DNA from: Baylisascaris procyonis
Taxonomy: Eukaryota; Nematoda; Chromadorea; Rhabditida; Ascarididae
Length of the DNA: 64,000 bases
Assembly: GCA_037389465.1 (NCBI GenBank)
Contig: JAZARR010000213.1
Coordinates: forward strand, 1,613,501-1,677,500
Direction: 5' to 3'
Shown here: positions 51,262-64,000 of the stretch, piece by piece
Position numbering within the stretch: the stretch's first letter is position 1
How the letters are laid out: every line of letters begins with the position of its first letter
Program-made: the position numbers and the translations under genes
The notes under the pieces: generated by a model
Told to the model about the DNA's origin: nothing
Seen by the model: only the letters and a program-made list of their open reading frames with translations
Databases searched by the model: none

Positions 51262-54200
51262 ATGCTGCAAATATTTTCGAGTTTATTTCCTATAAACTTT
51301 ATTTATATTTTTTGGATTTTTACCACATTATTTGTGGTGACGTCATGTAAATCGAAGAGTGAACGAAAACGGCGATCGGCAATCGTTTCTACGTCGATTC
51401 TTCATGATGCAAAAACTCCAACAATGGTTTGAAATAGTTTTTGCGCTTTATAATTTAGTAATAATTAGCTCTATCAAAACGTGTCGATCATTGAGTGCAA
51501 TTATAAGAAATATTTAATTAGCTCAACATAGAATTTATTCAAGACGAACATATTTTTCAAACATCATCATTCATAAACGTAACTCAAATCTATTGAAATA
51601 GTTTGGAAATTGCGGTTGGTTTGACCAGGGAATCAGCAGCGGGAATCCTCGGTTCGATTTCCCTCACTTATCTTCCTGGAGCACATCGTGAGACCTTCCC
51701 CTTCTTTTCGCGATATTCCGCCATATTCCACATCCCTCTTAAAAAACCGTCGCCTATATCATTCTTGTTTTTTTCAGCGACAAGATGATAGGCACTTGCA
51801 TTTAAATATTACAAAAAATATAGTATAGAATATGACAACCGCTCCTATAAGCTAGCTGTCATAATTGAGTGCAAATGATTGCATATAAATGGATGAGTGA
51901 ACATCTAAAATACCATTCATTATATACCGAATAGACTTATTCCATTATACGTTATTCTTTGGGAATTAAAGAAAAATTTTATGCTCTATATACATATATA
52001 ATCGAGACTATAATCTTACTATAATAATTATCTATAATCTATAATATAATAATCTATAATAAATTTTACAGAATTTTGGCAAAATGAGTGAACCAACTAC
52101 ACCAAAGCAATCAACTCTATCACGCAGTGCAATATCATCTGCTCGCAGTGTACCTCATTCAGAACAAAAGCAAATCACACGAAAAAATGGAACTTTCATA
52201 AGTACTTTTTTTATACGTTATATCCTATATCTAGCATCTTAGAACCAAATTTATCCGAGGTACTTAGGTAAACCTTACAGGTATATAGGTAGCCTTATAA
52301 GTACCCTTTTTAGTGTTTTTTATAATCAGAATGGACGCTATCAATTAGACCAACTAAAACGATATCGGAATGATAGAAAATATTACGTTATCAGCATAAA
52401 AATCGAAAAAATCTATTATTGCATTATGTGCATCACTGTATTATATATTCTTTACTATTTAAACGAAGAGAGTAAAATACTTTTCAATATTTTTAAATTT
52501 AATAAAAAAATATTTAAATTGAATAAATAATTTAGATATAAATGAAAATAGTGCAACAAATGCGAAAATCGAAAGAAGAACAAAATCAAAGAAAGAGCCA
52601 GTGAATACGAATATTAAAAATGATATAGTGAATCGTACAAGATCCTATCTCAATGATTACGGTGATGAAGATGCTCTTAAATGGAAAACGATGAGTTCAT
52701 CGAGATGTATCACCAACAGAACATCGAAAATAAATTCACCGAAAAAAACCGAAGATTCATTTAAACTTAGCGTTAACGGAACCGAACCACATCAATCGAC
52801 TATTGCAAAAACTTCTTTATTAACGACAAAAAAAGGTTAATTGCAAATATTTTATCAGTTATTATTTTATTTTATCAGTTATCATTTCGCTCTAAAACCT
52901 AAATATTAAAAAAAATTTTTTTGTTTGCAAATTCTTGAAATTGAAATTACAGAACTATCAATTCTAGTGCTAATAAATTAAGATCATTTATTTTCATTTT
53001 TATCATCTAATTTTTTTTCAATGCAAAGTTTATTTCTTAACAAATAATTTTTGCCAATATATCTCTCTTTACCTATGCAATCTGAAAAATTTTACTCTCT
53101 ATCTATATCAATTAAAAGTCTTTAATAAAATTTTCACAAAAATATTGAAGAAAAAATGCAACGAAAAAAGTATCGATTATTTTCTAATTTTTGAATGATT
53201 CATTTTCAATGCAAAACTTGCTTTATATCATTGTGTTTACATTTCAAAAAAAAAGGAAGTAGATTATATGTATAATTGAGCCACCAAAAATACCATAAAT
53301 TTTCAGTGCAACAACAAAAATCGTTCATAAACAATGAAAAATCGAGAAATGAAAATGAAGAAACCGCAAGTGTTACTATTCAGCCAATACCTCAGCCACT
53401 CAGCGATGCTCGTACACAAAAATCACAAACAACTGAAGTAAATTATAAATAATTATTCGATAGTTTTTGATTTCTTAAACTAATAAATCACTATAAAACT
53501 CTGAATAGTTTAATTTTAAAATGATATATAGCATAAGTTTATAGAACAGAGAATGATCTAATCCCATATCTCGTTTATAGATTAGAATGAAATAAAGAAG
53601 TAGAAAGACAAATCAATGCTTTTGATTCGTTTCCGTCATCGTAGTTTTTTTTTTTTTTTTTTTAAATTATCGCCATCAATTTATCGAACCAAAATTGAAT
53701 GAGAAGATTCGAGCTACAGATTTCAATTCAACCAAGCATCTTTTCAAGAATCTAAACGATCGTCTGGTTATTGCTTTCGTATCGACAAATACCGATAACT
53801 GTTATACGTGTTGCATTACAATTGCTTGGGAATTATTTATTTATTCTGTTTTTTACGAATAGAAGTTGGGAAAGGGGTACTTCGTTGACATTTCAAATAT
53901 CTTGGCGAATATTTTGAGGGTGCAAAAGCTTTAGTAGTTCAACTGTTTCGAAAATTGCCGCTTATAGCCATAATGAAGAGAATCGTATGGGAAATTAATA
54001 AGAATACCTTTGATGTATAGCATCGGAAAAAAATGAAGTGAAAATAAATGCAAAGCACTTTTTTTGTATTTTCTAAAAATTTTTTGAGGATATAAAATCT
54101 TTTTCAAATAAGTAGAAAACTTTATTATAAAAATGAAGCTATCACTGTAAAACTGTGTGATGTTGTCCTTTTAAAATGGCACTTTCCTAGAGTATATTTG

Positions 54201-54458
54201 CAGTAAAGAAATTAATTATAGATGTAATTATAAATGAGAAAATAGTTAAATATTAGGAACGTAAATATTATAAAATTCCACAACAGTATAAGAGAAAATA
54301 TTTTTGAAAGCTTGAAGTAATTGAATAGATTTTCCAACTTAATCCTACCAATTTGAGAAGCTTAACAAATAAATTCGCCTTTTTTTTTTCAGGTGCGAGC
54401 CGAAGACGATACGATGCAACATGTTGAATCGCTAAGAGAGAGTAAAGATACAGAATAA
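51262..54458 (+). CDS. 263-residue protein, unit 3 copy
   Basis: Exons at 51262-51426, about 52072-52201, 52536-52835, 53307-53437 and 54393-54458, all in phase. Coding changes against unit 1 include Glu to Ala in exon 1 (GAA/GCA), Leu to Val and Arg to Cys in exon 3, and silent changes in exons 4 and 5. The exon 2 acceptor matches unit 1. Confidence 0.7.
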
Positions 54459-57400
54459 ATATTAGCAAAAAACTTGTTTATTACGTATATAAAAAGAAAA
54501 GAAGCATACTGAATAAACGTATTTCATATAAAGCAATAAGGCTGCAATATTTCAATTATAAGAAAAGCAGTAGCAATCGAAAGTTTCACGTTCTTGGCAG
54601 CTAGAATCCTGGAGGACGAGTTTGGAAATAAGCAAGTCGCTAAAATAGTGCAAAATCCTCAAAACTTTCATTGAAGCGGAACAGTTATCTATGTGTTTCC
54701 GATGGGAATCTAGACAAATTTCCGATAAGCAAATGATGATGCTACTTTTTATGCTAGCCGTCGATCAGAACGAGTCGTATACATTGTGACGAGCAGATAA
54801 AGGTGGCTCATTTTGAAAATCTCAATCGGAAGCAATTCATTTAGAATTTAGGGAATCTAAAATTCGCTGAGGTTATTAAAATCATTCCGCCTTTAGTGAA
54901 TAAATAAATTAATTATTATTGCATGCAGCTTTCAAATAAAATATACAAAGATTATTAATGCGGAATAATCTTTCAGACGTTAATGGAAGATGGGACTTCG
55001 GATTGATTCAAGTGAGCGAAACGACAACAGAGAAAGAGGGTTCTTGAATTATTGGTGATTTTCATCCCGTCCAGTGCTTATGAGGTATCTTTAGCTGGGA
55101 TGAGGAAGTAGAGGAGGTGAAATAGGCCCCAAATATCCCTTGTTCGTGCGCAAAATTAGTTCTAAATTTTTCATTTCTATTTCCATTTATAAAACCTCTG
55201 GTTCGTTAATATATACTAATAATGAGTAAGGTGGAATGGTGCTTGGAAAGTATTCTTTAAATGAATATACTGAGTTTGATTAATATTTCATATCTATATT
55301 TGCAAAGAGAAACGATAGTTTATTCGGCATCGAACAACTTATTGACGAAAACAAATTCGGAGACGATAAATATAAATATGGTTGTAAAATTGGTCCAGGA
55401 AAGAATTAAGAATATTAAACCGCAAAGATGTCAGAAAAAAGCAAACTTGCCAACCTTCTCGACCTATGCGCCCTCTGGCGAGCCCTAAATCCATCACAGC
55501 GTTTACTTCTTCCGCCCATGTCTCTGCCTCTTTCGCCCCAAAAATGCCTTTGATATTTCTGCCTCTATGCAAGGAAGTATTTCAAGCAGTTTTATTGACG
55601 TATTAAGTGAGTCATGTCAGGATGTTCGAAGCGTTGATCAACATTTGCACTATGACGAGCAAGTACTTCCGCTTTTCGATACAATCTTAAGGTGTTCATA
55701 TTCTCATAGGTGAGAATTTTCTCACGAAGGGGTCAAATCGCTGAGTTTGAAGGTGCATGGGGAAGACTAATCCATAAGGAAATACATCGCACTCTTATCT
55801 AATTTCCACCCTATCGAATTCCTTACCCAATTTTCCTGAAAAGATACCATTCGTATGGCGAAACACCATCGACAACATAAGCTGATACGTAACACCCTGG
55901 CGATGTGTATCTCAGATCCCTCAAAATCTACCATAGACGGCTGCCTCGTAAGCGTATAGCCAACCTATTTTTGGTTCGCTTACGATAACCTATCCCTAAT
56001 TCTATACACTATTTTCTTTCTCACTTTGTCTGATCGTCGAAATACCCACAAAGATGACGCTTTGTTTCCGTTGTTTATCTGCACCTCTTCCATCCATATA
56101 TTGTTTTTGCATATAAGCGTTGTTTATTTCACATCACCAATTCATATACAACAATATCATTCACATTTTCGTTGTTTTATTGGAGAGTATTGGAAGCAAA
56201 TTGGGTTGTGCTGAATTGTTTGGATGATTCATGCGTTACGCACAATGCTTTAAGCATAATGCATCTTTCTATGAATTATAAGTATCTTCGAATATGCGGC
56301 AAAGAATAGAAAATCCCAACAGATCTTATTATAATTTTAATGTTAATATAAGCGTCTCAATAGTCAAACAATTTTTAAAATTACAAATTCAAATATATTT
56401 GATAATCCCGTTGCCATATATTATGAGCTTTCTGAAATCCTCAAGAATATTTTCATTGCAATTTTCATTGCCATTAATTTATTTGAATGATCAATAATAA
56501 ATAACAAAAATTCTTAATAGAGATCATATAAGATAACTGCAATTCATATTCAGATATAACAATTGAAAATATTTTTGTTTAAATTGTTCCTTTTTTATTA
56601 CTTCTTTATTATAAAAATATCGATTTTATTACTTTTTTATTTCTTTATAAAATAAAAACCATATTAAAAAATGCATTTCGTAAACGTATAATACGGGGAA
56701 TGAGGATTTAACAACAAAAAGGGTTAAAATAATTTAGTGAGGCAAAAGGATTTTTTCAAAGGGTTTGTCATTAAAAAAGCATTTTCACTCATAGTGCATA
56801 ACGAAACGATTTGCCATTTTAGATCTCAACTACCTATAAATATATTGAATTTAAAGCGTCTATTAATGAAATCCAACTTTAAAATACCGCCCTAAATGAT
56901 CGCCTACAAGAACACACCTGTCGTAGATACGATATGAGGGTCAACGTTTAAAATGTCAACGTGTCAACGCTTTCGCGCCAAATTCCATCCGATTTCATGT
57001 CGGTGCTGAGAAAAAAAAATTACATAAATCCATGGGAAATGTTCGCCAACCACATTGCATATCCAATTGAAATGAACCGAGAAGATATGACAGTTGAAGA
57101 TTATAGCATCAACGATTTTTATGGAAAACGGATTTGTTCAAGCGTAAAACTGGTAATGGGTAGCGCTAATAGAACGAAGTTCATAGCAATATTTCATGCT
57201 CTTTCCTGGCCTGGAAGCATCTACCGTACACATGCATCTTCCTGAGGGTTCCTTAAGACTTCCTCTGAGGGTCCACAATTCGACCCACAACGAGATGTTC
57301 TTTAGATATAAACTTCACCGACAACTTACAAAAAAAAATTCAAAAGCCACTGAGATCGAATACTCCAGTTGTTCCATGTGGACCCTCAATTTGAGAGCCA

Positions 57401-57800
57401 TTTTCGAGTTAATTCACACAAAAACATTACCAACTGAAGAGTGCATTAACTCCCGAACCTTAAACTTAAGTAACTGATACATAGCATATTATAACATACA
57501 CCAATTTTTGAAAGAGCTCAAATTCACGGCAATGGTCATCGTGGGTTGAATTGTGGAATACTACTCCATTCCCTTGTCCCGTTTTTTCGTCTTTGTTGTC
57601 CCGAAGGATGACTTTGTTCAATATCGAAGACACCTCTTCGCAACCTAAAAAGCAAAGATACCACTACTGAACAAAACTAAAAGACTATCCACCTGTAAAT
57701 CAAAACTTCACTGAACTCCTCCACCTCTCGGTAACCTTCGAGGACTCTGCGTGTCGGTCTAAAAAGCTACCACATCCAACCAACGAGTCCCTCTAGGCAC

Positions 57801-59170
57801 CACCAACGCGCAGAGAGACACACCGTACTTGCCCGTGAACGCCACCAAAACGTTTCGCAGGTAGATCAAATGCGCGCCACATATGAAATGGATGATCTCC
57901 GAACTACTTCAGAAATCATGCACCAGTGCTACCACTCGAGCTATAGCAAAGACCCCACTGCATCCGGCACCTTCGCGGCCAGAAAACAGCGGCAACCATC
58001 GGATCATACTCAACGCCCGAACGTTGCAGCTTCCCACACTGCCTCAACAAACGGCAAAAAATGCAGCATACGTTACCCGGAACAAATCAGATTACAGATC
58101 TAGCCGGCTGACGCAGACTGTCCGACAAGCTGATTTGAGATACACAAGCTACAAAATCCCCTGCGGCTGCAACCCTCAGCAATCGGTAGAAGGCCAGACA
58201 CACCCCGCGATCTTCAAAGGACCGACGCAGACTCCCCGTTCACTGGACACTGCGCCAAACACGGTCAACGCACAGACAGACACATCGTACAAGCCCATGA
58301 ACACCACGAAAGCGTTTGATCGATGGTAGATCAAACGCGCGCCAAGCATGAAACCGCCGATCTCCAGACCACTCCAGAAATGAAATTCGAGGGCCACGGC
58401 TCAGGATACACCAACGACCCCACCGCATCGGGCTACTTCGCAGCCAGAAGGTAGCGGCAGCTGCCCGACCATATTCAAGACCTAAACGTACAGCTCCCCA
58501 CACTGCTTCAACGAATGGCTAAAACTGCAGCCTACGTTAACCGGAAGAAATCCGATTACAGATCTACCCACCTGACACACGTCACCGACCAATTGATCTG
58601 CGATACGGGAGTACATAACCACCTGCAGCCGCAACCCTCAACAACCCGTAGAGCACCAGACACACCTATACGCTCTTTATAGGACCGACGCGGACTACCC
58701 TGTTCACCGGACACGGAGCCAGACACCATCAATGCACACACAAGCACACCGTATCAGCTCATGAACGTCGTCAAAACGGTTCGCTAGTAGGTCAAACGCG
58801 CGCAACATATGAAATCTCTCCCAACCACCTCAGAAATCAAATTCGAGCACCACAGCCCAAGCTATACCAAACACCCCACTGCGCCCGGTACCTTCGCTGC
58901 CAAAAAACAGCCGCAACTATCGGATCATACTCAACGCCCAAACGTTACAGCTCCCCACACTGCCTCAAGAAACGGCAAAAAATGCAGCCTACGTCAGCCG
59001 GAAGAAACCATTTCAGTCTACCCGGCTCACGGAGACCACCAACAAACTGATTTCAGATGCGCAAGCTACAAAACTCTCTACGGCCGCAATCCTCACCAAC
59101 CCATAGACCGCAAGACACGCCTGTGCGGTCTTTGAAGGACCGACGCAGATCCCATTATTCGCTGGACACG
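57801..59170 (+). repeat. About 463-base tandem array, unit 3 copy
   Basis: Same array; the first frame is at 57883-58329 and is identical in translation to unit 2. Confidence 0.7.
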
Positions 59171-60170
59171 ACCGCGGCCTGTTGTTTCAACTGGCCTCAT
59201 TCAGTGTGAGCACGACGTAGGCAAATCTTTAACCGGCGCCACTCTCGGTTCATCTACTCGGACTTGGAATCAGCCCCCGAAAAGTCGTTAGTGAAATCCC
59301 CAATTAAAATACCGAGAGTGGCGAAACACAAGGCATAACAGCAATTGCAACAGAAATGAAACAACAACATGCACAGCAAAAACAACAACCATCAATAACA
59401 TAACAGAGAACCACAAAATGCGAAAACGTAGGTCTCACAGAAAATACAAAATACATCAATACAAATCACAAAACTATCATCACTTAGACTCGTCTATCCA
59501 GATAGCGCTTCGACAATACGATCCTAGCCGCCTTTTTCGCTTGATTTCATTATTGCTAGTACCTAGTCCGTACTACTGCTATCCACCCGGCTGACGGAGA
59601 CCACCGACAAACTGATTTCAGACACGCAAGCTACATAACTCCCTACGGCACCAATTCTCACCAATCCGCAGACCGTAAGACGCGCCTTTCCGATCTTTAA
59701 AGGACCGACGCAGATCCCTCTGTTCGCCAGACACGACTGCGGGGCCAGTTGTTTCAACTGGCCTCATTCAGTGCGAGCACGACTTAGGCGAATCCTTAAC
59801 CGGCGCCACTCTCGGTTCATCTATTCGGACTTGGAATTAGCCCCGCAAAAGTCATTAGTGAAATCCCCAATTAAAATACCGAGAGTGGCGAAACACAAGG
59901 CATAACAGCAATTGCAACAGAAATGACACAACACATGCACAGCAAAAACAACAACCATCAATAAGATAACAGAGAACCACAAAATGCGAAAACGTAGGTC
60001 TCAGAGAAAATACAAAATACATCAATACAAATCACAAAGCTATCACACTTCATTCTCTGTATATTCTAGACTCTTCTATCCACATAGCGCTTCGGCAACA
60101 CCGTCCTAGCCGCTTCTTTCGCTTGATTTCATCGTGGAAACACCTAGTCCGTACTCCTGTTATCCTGAAA
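59013..60170 (+). repeat. About 566-base tandem array, unit 3 copy
   Basis: Same two-copy array, nearly identical to unit 2. Confidence 0.75.
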
Positions 60171-60586
60171 ACACTCGATGAATACCACACGGAAAGCACT
60201 TGCGAGCGCATTGAACAACAACGTCGCACGATGAGATGCTTCGAAAAGCAAAGGAAAGCATTCAATAAACGTGGAAAAATTTACGGATGTGCGAATGACA
60301 ATTCTTCCGCAGTTTATGGGATGTTAATTCGCTACAAGCAAATCCTAGTTCATTTCACCCTATAGAGTCGGTTAGGTTCAGCCAACCTCAGACTGACTAC
60401 ACTGCTTAATCTGCAACATCCAAATTTCCGCAATAAATACATAAAGGTATGCTACGTACTGCTTTCCAGATTGAATGGAAAATAAAATGTGGAAAAGTAC
60501 AGCTTTCTATGAAAAATGTAGTTCAAGAAAGTTGTTTTCACATCATCTCACTGCTATAGAAAAAATCTAAAGACACTTTTTCATCA

Positions 60587-61741
60587 TCATTTAGAATGAT
60601 TTTCTTCAACTCTTCTATCCCGAACGACGGATAACTTTCCCTTGTATACAGGGTGAGATATTTTAGAAGAATTTATAAATTCTTACCTCCGCTAATGACG
60701 TATGTTCAGCAACCAAACCTGCCCAGTAACGATGCGTTTGGCACCTGCAGTAAAATAAAGTCATTAAGTGGTGGAAATGTTATCCACCACAACACAAATC
60801 ATTTGAAATGTCTCAACTCAAACAGTTAATATAACCGAAATAACTTCTTCAAGATAAACTTAGTGACAATCGGTGAACCAAAAAATATTACGTTTGAATT
60901 ATGTTCAGCACTCAAACGAAGAAAACAAGCTCATTTCCTGCAGCCGATAAGGGCAACCATTTACCATTTAACGATCAATGTGAAGTGCACTGTAACCGAA
61001 AGGTCTGAAATGGTATTTGCAATGGCTGCACAATTTTCATACTGTTCACACACTACAATCACACTAGCTGATCTAAATATAGAAATAAACAAGGCTTTCA
61101 CAAATTGTGCCAACTGCTAATCAAAATAACAGAATCGAAACTACAAGAGCCGTCTCTCACTTAGGTTTACTCTGTGATAAGCGAAAAAAAGTAGGTGAAA
61201 TATCAACAATATGCTTGCCACACTTAACTGGTATAACTGCTACATATTTAGCATTGTCGTAAGAAAGACAACTACAAAATTGCAAAAGTTCACAGATCAA
61301 GGAACACGATTCAAATTCAACCTCTCTTAACTCCCTCCTCTATTCAACTCTGCTCATCGCATAAAAGGTAAATTTTTTACGGGAAAGGTAGTCGAAAAAA
61401 GACTTCAACCTAAAAAAACATTTTATGAGCATCCGCTAACTGCAAATATGCGTTATTTAATCAAATATGTCACCAAAAACGTTCATCGTTTTGATAAAGT
61501 ATGTTATCAACTCTTTACCGGAGTCTCTAACCTTGTTTAAATTTCATATGCGACTTTATATGTAAAACTTACATTCTCAGTTAAGAGCAAAAAGAAGCAG
61601 TCAATAAACTCTTTATAGCACTAAATAAGATCAAACCTCTTTCCATCGAAGTCCGTTCGATTCGTCATATTCCACCGCTTTCTCACCATTGCTTCCTCCT
61701 TTAGGTGTTTCGTCACTGCGATCATTAGAGAATTCGTTGTT
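60587..61741 (-). pseudogene. Minus-strand locus, unit 3/4 junction copy, splice site lost and frameshift
   Basis: Same exons at 61741-61637, about 61279-61171, 61113-60965, 60744-60687 and 60640-60587. It shares the lost acceptor of unit 2/3 and in addition has seven A instead of six near 61184-61190, which shifts the frame of that exon. The 78-codon overlapping ORF is at 61857-61621. Confidence 0.35.
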
Positions 61742-64000
61742 CTGAAGTTATGTGGAATATTTCTTTTTATATTCCAGATAGAAAGAAATTTTGTATATTT
61801 TGAGGAACTAGAAGTGAAGTCGAAACTATGGGCTGCTCTGAGTCCACCCCTTAGCATAAAACAGCGATCCGTCCTTGAACATCACTTTCAAATAATAACG
61901 AAATAAATGAGCTAAAAACTAAATCTCTACTTCTACGCTTTTTTCTACATTTTTTCTCCCATTCAAATTCGATATAAAGAATGAACTTTCAATCAAGTGA
62001 TCACCAAATAAAAGTGAACTCGAAATTTAGAATTTAATACGAATGAAGCTGTAAACTTGTGGTTCCAAGGGAATAGAACCGCACTTAGAAAAACTTTCAG
62101 TCCCACAACTCGCTTTGCTAATGAGAAGCTTCCTCGCCTAATATGAAAATTTACGAAATAATTGAGTGACAGAGAATAGCATTCGCTTACAGCTAAAACA
62201 AAAAGTTCCTGACTAATAAAATATTGCCAGGACTAAACTCTGCAAATTTTTTTCAATGTCCGCTACTCTTCTCTCACTTCAAATTACAGATATGAAACAC
62301 TTTGTCAAAGAAAGACATAAACAGACCAGCGTAAAGCTCTGGCAATAGCTTCCCATAAAAATGAGGATCGCCATAAATCGTCTTACTTCCTTCTTTGAAC
62401 GCCCGCAATCACTTCAAGCACGATACCCGCATACTCGCGACCCACTTTCACATAATAAAGGAGGATATCTAAAATTTTTCGTCGACTATAAGCTTTCGAA
62501 AAAATTTCAGAAAAAATTACAGACACCGCTTGACTATGCGCCCTCAAAAATTTGGTGATGGAAATTTTTAGTGAGAATCAAAGTCTACTGGAATGTATCT
62601 CATGAAGCATAAACGGCATCCACGTTTCAACTCTTATAAATATGCCCTTCCATTTTTCACCCCAATCTCGCCTTCTGATGCAAGAAATAAGAGCACATAT
62701 GGAATAGAATGAAACCTTCCACGATGATCATCGAAAGCTCGATAATGATAAAAGCAGCAAGTGCTAACCTCTGATTGCACAGAATTGAGATGTCGATCCG
62801 TTAAAAAAATTTAAACGGTTCGGCGATCACCTTATCCATTACTCATCGACATAAGCTGCGGCGAACCAGAAACACTCGATACATCACTGGAAAAACAGAG
62901 CACGATTCGCGATAAAAGCGCAATTTTGCACCATAATCAACTAAGCTGCAAACCATGAAGCCATGCCAAATTTTCGTACCTTATAGTACTTGAACTCAGA
63001 TGTTTTGTACCGTTGAGAGGCTACGTTAGCATCAAACCAATAAGTTTTCCTCACAAAACGAAAATCGAAGCTTCAAACTGTTTCCTGCTCATAAAAACAC
63101 TAAAAGGTTTTCAAACTTGAAAAGCTTCTTATGTTTATATCGCTCAGATCTAAACAAAAATTTCAAGCACTCGAAATAAAACAAGAATCATGAAATTTTA
63201 ATCCCCTCCATCACTTAGACATATCAAAAAATTCAAAGTAGAAACAAATTCCTTACCATCATTCCCCTCAAAGACCCTAAAAAAAGGTTTGGCACAATGT
63301 AAAGAGAATGATGAACGTGAAAATTCGCCCAATCCAACTACATAGCACACTAAATCGCTCTTACCGGAGGAAAATGGCATTCTTGCAAATGCTTAGGTGA
63401 ATATGAACTATTGGTGCATCCAGCACCTCTCACATATACTTCACCATGATGACACCACTGAAGCACTGAGGAGTCACCAATCGTGCAAAGCTAAGAAACT
63501 CTTCAAAACTCATTAAGTAATAGGATGCAGGTTTTGCAGTATGCCCGCCACAATTTGCACAACCACGATGGCATGGAATGGAAGAGACAAATGAAATATG
63601 CATTGTGATGCAAGGAAAATGCACAATAAGAATGAAACATGAAACGAAAACTCTCTGCAGTGGTGGTTGTTGGTATGCCAAACAGATCTGTACTGTATAT
63701 ATTCAGTTCTAACTTACTCTAGCTAAGCATTGAATATCTCATTGAGGCGACCCCGTGCAAGATAAGTTTGTGGCGCAATAACATTCATGTTATGTGTGAG
63801 AATATTTCGGGCTTGAAATTGCAACATTTCACCCCTAATTTAGTCTGGAAAAAACATTATACGAACAGCTACAAACTCGAAGCTCGAGGGTGATTAATAA
63901 CAATATAATTGCCTCCTTCTACCTACTCATTAATATTTTGTGTCGAGATTGTATTTGCATTTATAATTTATACACCCATCTGTTCCGTGAAGGATCCAGA
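61714..64000 (+). repeat. Tandem macro-repeat, unit 4 (partial)
   Basis: The first 2287 bases of a fourth copy, cut by the window end inside the region matching unit 1 position 2287. It is almost identical to the start of unit 3, including the segment absent from unit 2. It carries the left arm of the inverted repeat (about 63747-63878). Confidence 0.97.

Larger units (their letters stand above)
41029..61713 (+). repeat. Tandem macro-repeat, unit 3
   Basis: Third complete copy, 20685 bases. It keeps both segments lost from unit 2 but lacks about 313 bases matching unit 1 positions of about 13515-13828, downstream of the 263-residue gene. From about 56900 onward it is nearly identical to unit 2 rather than unit 1, while around 47200-48200 and 55400-56500 it matches unit 1. 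Confidence 0.97.

Noticed and set aside
1..64000. Tandem rDNA, 5S or spliced-leader cluster as explanation for the macro-repeat
   Set aside because: No rRNA-like conserved blocks, 5S internal promoter or spliced-leader sequence was seen in the unit.

Overview
The window is eukaryotic DNA, probably from a nematode. It is AT-rich and has no bacterial-style gene packing. Its best gene models are split into small exons with U-rich acceptors of the TTTCAG type and introns of roughly 150-950 bases. The nematode assignment is an inference from this style; no diagnostic nematode gene was recognised.

The dominating fact is that the whole window is one unit of about 20-21 kb repeated head to tail: unit 1 (1-20982), unit 2 (20983-41028), unit 3 (41029-61713) and the start of unit 4 (61714-64000). 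The starting phase is arbitrary because neither outer edge of the array is in view. Units differ by scattered substitutions, homopolymer lengths and a few indels. Unit 2 lacks about 374 and 552 bases, and unit 3 lacks about 313 bases. Which units agree changes along the unit, as expected from gene conversion, unequal crossing-over, or collapsed/joined haplotypes in the assembly.

Layout in unit 1 coordinates: 1-2030, little that can be assigned; 2034-3207, a long imperfect inverted repeat enclosing a 65-67 base minisatellite; 3210-6190, mostly unassigned with a coding-like minus-strand remnant near 4063-4440; 6190-6250, a hairpin between two octamer motifs; 6793-7182, a dead non-LTR retrotransposon tail; 7570-9157, a five-exon F-box/WD40 gene (+) with an apparent one-base frameshift before its F-box; 10226-13414, a five-exon gene (+) for an unrecognised 263-residue protein with a hydrophobic N-terminus and a dibasic stretch; 13480-16200, unassigned; 16267-16747, two overlapping hypothetical frames; about 17070-19440, a GC-richer block made of two tandem arrays (about 463 and 566 base periods) with perfect hairpins; 19857-21010, a minus-strand multi-exon locus that crosses the unit junction.

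The 263-residue gene is the best preserved: all splice sites and phases are kept in three copies, and units 1 and 2 differ only at silent positions in the four exons compared base by base. The minus-strand locus seems damaged differently in each copy. No joint pathway for these genes can be read from the sequence. The main biological object is the amplified unit itself.
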